From positions 1 through 9,803 of the forward strand of contig CAZEZH010000127.1 in NCBI GenBank assembly GCA_964516305.1: a stretch of 9,803 nucleotides of DNA, written 5' to 3'. The notes beneath the pieces are model-generated. The model saw nothing but the letters and a program-made list of their open reading frames with translations. It was not told the origin of the DNA and searched no databases. The stretch comes from Lamprobacter sp964516305 (GTDB lineage: Bacteria; Pseudomonadota; Gammaproteobacteria; Chromatiales; Chromatiaceae). Below, piece after piece: positions 6,720-9,803 of this stretch (positions are counted from its first letter, which is position 1; each line of letters starts with the position of its first letter). The translations under genes and the position numbers were made by a program.

Positions 6720-7325
6720 ATGGATGACACTGGCTCAATCCGCCGCTGCTGGATTAGCCTGGGGAGCAACCTCGAGCGTGAGGTGTCGATCCGGGGTGGT
6801 ATTCAGGGGCTGCGCCAGGCCTTCGGTGAGCTGATCCTGTCACCGGTGTACGAGACCGAGGCCGAGGGGTTTGACGGTCAGCCATTCCTAAATCTCGTCG
6901 CGGGTATCAAGACCGAGCTGAGGGTGAGCGAGATTCGGGCCATCTTGCGCCGCATCGAGGCCGAGCAAGGCCGCGAGCGCGGCGGCGAGCGCTTCGCCCC
7001 GCGCACACTCGATCTCGACCTGCTGACCTATGGCGACCAGGCCGGCGAGATCGACGGCTATCTGATCCCGCGCGATGAGATCCTGCGTTATGCCTTCGTG
7101 CTCTGTCCGCTGGCCGATGTGGCGCCCGACGAGCGGCATCCGACCGATGGGCGCTGTTATGCCGAGCTGTGGCGTCAGCTCCTGGCGCGGCTTCGCGATG
7201 AGCGTCTAGCAGAGCGCAGGCCCTGGCCCAGCGTACTATCGCAGCGCGCTGTCTCAGACGAGGTGGTCAAGGACTGGCTGCCGCTGCGGCAGATCGCGTT
7301 GGATCTTAGTGAGTCTAATGCCTGA
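6720..7325 (+). CDS. folK: 2-amino-4-hydroxy-6-hydroxymethyldihydropteridine pyrophosphokinase (HPPK)
   Basis: HPPK transfers pyrophosphate from ATP to 6-hydroxymethyl-dihydropterin, directly after the FolB reaction. With the ATG at 6720 (201 residues) it shows WISLGSNLER (11-20), SPVYETEAEGFDGQPFLNLV (41-60) for pterin binding, and RFAPRTLDLDLLTYG with the Mg-binding Asp98 and Asp100. These are the HPPK signatures in order. After YAFVLCPLADVAPDERHP there is a C-terminal extension of about 50 residues beyond the 159-residue E. coli enzyme, common to my memory in the folB-linked version of this gene in Pseudomonas relatives. The start is uncertain: ATGs at 6693 and 6696 are also in frame. 6720 is chosen because HPPKs begin shortly before the GSN motif, with AAGAG six bases upstream as a weak ribosome site. 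It probably forms an operon with folB. Confidence 0.93.
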   Translation: MDDTGSIRRCWISLGSNLEREVSIRGGIQGLRQAFGELILSPVYETEAEGFDGQPFLNLVAGIKTELRVSEIRAILRRIEAEQGRERGGERFAPRTLDLDLLTYGDQAGEIDGYLIPRDEILRYAFVLCPLADVAPDERHPTDGRCYAELWRQLLARLRDERLAERRPWPSVLSQRAVSDEVVKDWLPLRQIALDLSESNA

Positions 7326-7355
7326 AAGATGCCTTTATTCGGAGGAGGTTCACTG

Positions 7356-7443
7356 ATGTGCCAGAATTTCAACGCATCATCGGGCGGCGCCGTCAGCGAT
7401 CTGTCGGGGAGCTACGCCCTCCGGCAGCCGAGGAGCGGGCCTG
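7356..7443 (+). CDS. Start of an unidentified gene cut by the assembly gap
   Basis: A very strong Shine-Dalgarno sequence, GGAGGAGG (7341-7348), lies 7 bases before an ATG at 7356 and 9 bases before an overlapping GTG at 7358. The ATG frame reads MCQNFNASSGGAVSDLSGSY and is 29 codons long up to the Ns, with mostly G/C third positions. The GTG frame reads VPEFQRIIGRRRQRSVGEL, with lower third-position GC. I recognise neither. In Pseudomonas the gene after this folK-like gene is cca, but nothing here identifies it. It may be a real gene start interrupted by the IS or gap, or IS-internal sequence. A gene is likely present; its frame and identity are unknown. Confidence 0.3.
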
Positions 7444-7543
7444 NNNNNNNNNNNNNNNNNNNNNNNNNNNNNNNNNNNNNNNNNNNNNNNNNNNNNNNNN
7501 NNNNNNNNNNNNNNNNNNNNNNNNNNNNNNNNNNNNNNNNNNN
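7444..7543. other. Assembly gap of exactly 100 Ns (in or beside the IS)
   Basis: A second run of exactly 100 Ns. Unlike the first gap, its flanks do not share sequence, so real sequence is missing. It falls within the transposase fragment; repeated IS copies elsewhere in the genome commonly cause such contig breaks. The missing part should hold the transposase C-terminus and the other IS end. Confidence 0.9.
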
Positions 7544-7867
7544 GTCCTTGGGTTCGCGCGCCCACATCCAGGCATCGAGCAGCCCCAACGGCTCGCGCTC
7601 GGGACTGACCGCCAGCGTCGGATGCAGATACATCCCGCGCTGCGTTTCATCGCTCAACGGCCCCAAGCCTTGGATCTGCTGGCCATTGAGGTCCAGCCAC
7701 TCGAACGTGTCCCGGCGAAACAACCGATAGGCCCCTTGCGTCTCGGCCCAGCCAGCGCAGGCGCCCGGAAGGCTCGCCGTGGGGCGATCGGCCAGCAACA
7801 CGGCACGTGCATCCCGGCGCTTATCTCCCAGATCCAGGTCTCGAAATTCTTCCGCCGCCCAACTCAT
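7544..7867 (-). pseudogene. IS4-family (Tn5/IS50-like) transposase fragment with internal deletion
   Basis: The 108 visible codons encode the N-terminus of a Tn5-type DDE transposase. They begin MSWAAEEFRDLDLGDKRRDA, like the Tn5 family DNA-binding region, and continue with GCAGWAETQGAYRLFRRDTF. The text then jumps from FRRDTFEW straight to LDLNGQQIQGLGPLSDETQR and on to YLHPTLAVSPEREPLGLLDA and MWAREPKD. In relatives I know, about 30 residues lie between those two parts, including QDTTE with the first catalytic Asp. Their absence points to an in-frame internal deletion and an inactive product. The rest is lost in the gap at 7444-7543. An ATG eight codons upstream (7891) is also open; the shorter start matches the family. 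The upstream IS end is near 7943. Confidence 0.8.
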
Positions 7868-7923
7868 GCTGCATCGCTCGCCATCAAACATCTGTCTTAC
7901 AAGATGTTAAAGGACGATCCTCG

Positions 7924-7943
7924 AGTTCTGTATAACGAGATGC
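7924..7943 (-). mobile_element. Probable outer terminal repeat of the Tn5-like IS
   Basis: Read inward on the minus strand, the sequence around 7941-7924 contains TTATACAGAACT, matching 10 of 12 bases of the inner part of the IS50 outside end (TTATACACAAGT), preceded by CATCTCG versus CTGACTC. It lies about 75 bp upstream of the transposase start, in the correct orientation. The tip is probably between 7941 and 7946, just where similarity to the adjoining DUF499 gene begins. The other end and any 9-bp target duplication are not visible because of the gap. Confidence 0.5.
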
Positions 7944-7946
7944 CTC

Positions 7947-8267
7947 AAACCCTGGCGCGAGATCGCCCGACCCCACAAGGACATCCTTCACGGCACCTTC
8001 AAGCAATCCGAATTCGCCGCTGACATCTCCCAAGTCGCCAACGGCACTGCGCCGGCCGAGTACCAAGACGCCGAGGCCTTCTTCGCCCGCACCTTCATCA
8101 CCGAAGGCATGCGCCTGCTGCTGATCTCGGTCGCCCAACACCTGGCCGGGCAGGGCGGCGATCCGGTGATCCAGCTGCAAACCGCCCGGAAGTGGAAAGA
8201 CGCCTTGGTCTGGCAAGTGCCATGGAATGGGCTCAAAACAACGACTTCAAATCCGCCCCCTCGTTGA
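7947..8267 (+). pseudogene. Truncated DUF499-family ATPase, N-terminal remnant
   Basis: The frame from 7947 reads KPWREIARPHKDILHGTFKQ, SEFAADISQVANG, EYQDAEAFFARTFITEGMRL and AGQGGDPVIQLQTA. This is the N-terminal region of large DUF499 ATPases, which normally begin M-KPW and continue LQTAFGGGKTH, the P-loop. Here the start codon is missing: the codon before Lys is CTC, and the IS end lies immediately upstream. After codon 80 (8186) the family sequence stops and 26 unrelated codons (RKWKDALVWQVPWNG and on) lead to TGA at 8265-8267. The last 35 bp overlap the end of the opposing gene. DUF499 proteins usually accompany methylases and helicases in defence-type clusters (BREX PglY/BrxC has been described as DUF499), so this is likely a relic of such a locus. 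Family assignment is from memory of the motif. Confidence 0.65.
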
Positions 8268-9803
8268 GCTTATGTAACATCGTGCGCAGTTTCTCCATGG
8301 ATCGCTCCCGGTGCTCGTTCGGGTCCCAAACCTCGCCGCCCCAGTGAAATGGGTCCTGTAACTGCGCCGCTAGCCGTTGGGGCTGCAGCAGCTCGTAGAT
8401 GCGCTGCCACTGATCTTCGATGCGCAGCGCAAGCTGCGGATTGAACAGGTACTGGCCCTGCTTGCCGCGCTGAAACAGCTTGCGGTTGTAGGGCGCGTCG
8501 CGGTTGATCTCGTTCTTGGACAGGATCGAGGAGATGTAGGGCCGCTTCTTGCGCCGCTCGGGGACGATGGATTCTGGGAAATGCTCCAGCACCTCGACGA
8601 AATCGGGCGCTGAGAGCAGGTTGCGCTGCTGCGCCCAGCGCTCGCCGAGGCGCTGGTAGAACAGCACCATGGCGATACTGAGCATCAGATACTCCATGAT
8701 CCGCCGGTCGAGCTTGACCAGACGGCCGTCGACCTGGATGTCGATGCTGGGTGGTGCCAGGCGCTCGAACACTGCCGGCAGCTTGCTCCGTGCGAAGCGC
8801 TCATCGGCGCAGGCTCGATCCAAGGCGATCTGAAAGGCGTTGAGCCCGTTGCCGTCGACCAGGCTGGTATCGGCGTCGCGGTCCAGCAGCAGCTCGATGA
8901 GCTCGGCGTTGCCCATGCGGCTGGCGATCATCAAGGGGGTCTGGCCGAAGACGTTGCGGAAGTCGACGCCGTACTGATCCACCTCGCGCAGCACGCCGGT
9001 GGCATGCTTGAGACCGTAGTTGAAGAAGTGCTTCTTCTCCAGCATCGAGAGGGCCTTGTCCGGCTGCTTGGCGGCCTTCAAGCCTTGCTGGATCAGCTGG
9101 TTCATCAGGCGTTGGTCGCGATAGACCAGGGCATACTCCATCAGCGCGATGCCGGCCTTCTTCTCGCCTTGCTCGAGCGCCTTGTGCTCCAGCTCTGCCA
9201 AGGCATCGCCGCGCAGCACGGTCCAGGGCACCTCGCGCTGCTTGAGGATCTGCTCGCGGATATCGGCGGCCTGCTCGTCCTTGCCCTGCAGCTCGAGGCG
9301 ATGGGCCTCTTTGCGCCATTCCTCCAGGCTCGAGGTCTGCTCTTCGACCTCATCGACGCCCTCGTGGATCTCGGTTAGCCCGAGCAGGGCAAGCAGATGT
9401 TGTTTTGGCCGGGATTCGATCAGGTACAGGTTCTTCACCGCGCGAGTCACGGCCACATAGAGCGCATTGATGTAGACGACCTGCTGCTCGTCGTTATCCC
9501 AACCGTTGGCGTAGTACAGCTCGCGGGCGTTCTGGACCAGGAAGGCCGAGCGGGTCACATAGAGGATGTCGCCGCTGGCATCCTTCATCTTCTCAAGCGT
9601 CAGCGCGGTCTTGCCACTGCCGGCGGAGCCGATGATCACCAGCGGCGGTGATTGCTGATAGACCTGTTCCTGATCGTCATCGAACGAGAGCACCTTGTCG
9701 AGCAGATGGAAACGCGGCAGGGTCGGATTGACGTAGGGCAGCTCTGGCGCCTCGTCGGCGACCTCCGCGGTCACTGAAGGGATGCGCTCCTCATCGATCT
9801 GCA
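8233..9803 (-). CDS. UvrD-like/ankyrin protein with the helicase core deleted; 5' end outside the window
   Basis: The frame is open to the window edge, so the true start may lie beyond 9803; a GTG at 9774 is the first in-window option (513 codons, numbering used here). LVIIGSAGSGKTALTLEKMK (45-64) is superfamily-1 helicase motif I. FLVQNARELYYANGWDNDEQ (78-97) follows, then at once VVYINALYVAVTRAVKNLYL (99-118), which is motif VI. Motifs II to V, normally several hundred residues between these, are absent, so a large in-frame deletion joined the ends near base 9480. The protein could bind a phosphate loop but not unwind DNA. Then come a Glu/Gln-rich helical stretch (about 137-200), two ankyrin repeats (NVFGQTPLMIASRMGNAELI from 274 and VDGNGLNAFQIALDRA) and a C-terminal domain of about 170 residues that I do not recognise. 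No stop or frameshift is seen, so it may still be expressed. The function is unknown. Confidence 0.75.
   Translation of the reverse strand, partial: QIDEERIPSVTAEVADEAPELPYVNPTLPRFHLLDKVLSFDDDQEQVYQQSPPLVIIGSAGSGKTALTLEKMKDASGDILYVTRSAFLVQNARELYYANGWDNDEQQVVYINALYVAVTRAVKNLYLIESRPKQHLLALLGLTEIHEGVDEVEEQTSSLEEWRKEAHRLELQGKDEQAADIREQILKQREVPWTVLRGDALAELEHKALEQGEKKAGIALMEYALVYRDQRLMNQLIQQGLKAAKQPDKALSMLEKKHFFNYGLKHATGVLREVDQYGVDFRNVFGQTPLMIASRMGNAELIELLLDRDADTSLVDGNGLNAFQIALDRACADERFARSKLPAVFERLAPPSIDIQVDGRLVKLDRRIMEYLMLSIAMVLFYQRLGERWAQQRNLLSAPDFVEVLEHFPESIVPERRKKRPYISSILSKNEINRDAPYNRKLFQRGKQGQYLFNPQLALRIEDQWQRIYELLQPQRLAAQLQDPFHWGGEVWDPNEHRERSMEKLRTMLHKLNEGADLKSLF

Noticed and set aside
8188..8202. 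GSGKT-like P-loop read just after the DUF499 remnant
   Set aside because: It is in the +1 frame relative to the remnant, and the following residues do not match the family's HTML-type continuation, so it is probably chance.
7884..8236. Minus-strand frames of 82-110 codons opposite the DUF499 remnant
   Set aside because: They are shadows of the plus-strand remnant, with no recognisable similarity and no ribosome sites.

Overview
The window looks like a chromosomal piece of a GC-rich gammaproteobacterium, possibly a purple sulfur bacterium-type lineage (Chromatiaceae/Chromatiales). That placement is inferred from base composition, protein similarity from memory and gene order; no marker RNA is present. 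The left three quarters follow the conserved gammaproteobacterial macromolecular-synthesis neighbourhood. I recall the same order in Pseudomonas: rpoD, dnaG, a GatB/YqeY gene, rpsU, then divergent tsaD, convergent plsY, and divergent folB and folK.

Layout: 1-1176 (-) is the N-terminal two thirds of rpoD, cut by the window edge. It is followed in the same operon direction by dnaG (1333-3042), a GatB/YqeY gene (3088-3531) and rpsU (3583-3798). The 270-bp divergent region 3799-4068 holds a hairpin in the rpsU leader and four TGATGC units at an exact 15-bp period in front of tsaD (4069-5103, +). plsY (5194-6029, -) is interrupted by 100 Ns flanked by an identical 55-bp sequence on both sides. Collapsing the duplicate restores an intact 226-codon gene, so this gap is an assembly artefact. 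folB (6196-6675, +) and folK (6720-7325, +) form a two-gene folate pair. Together the core genes serve transcription initiation, primer synthesis, translation, t6A tRNA modification, phospholipid synthesis and folate synthesis.

Right of folK the character changes to decayed accessory DNA. A second 100-N gap (7444-7543) lies in an IS4/Tn5-like transposase fragment (-) that also appears to lack an internal segment carrying the first catalytic Asp. Its outer end (about 7943) abuts the N-terminal 80 codons of a DUF499-type ATPase (+), without its start codon and stopping just before the expected P-loop. Facing it is a UvrD-like/ankyrin protein (-, 8233 to beyond the window end) that keeps motif I and motif VI but has lost, in frame, everything between. 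The region reads as a defence-island-like remnant eroded by IS insertion and deletion next to the conserved housekeeping block.

I did not find an intact new system. The most notable items are the helicase-core deletion fusion, the truncated DUF499 gene, the mis-scaffolded plsY, the TGATGC array and the possible leaderless plsY promoter. No tRNA, rRNA or CRISPR array was recognised.
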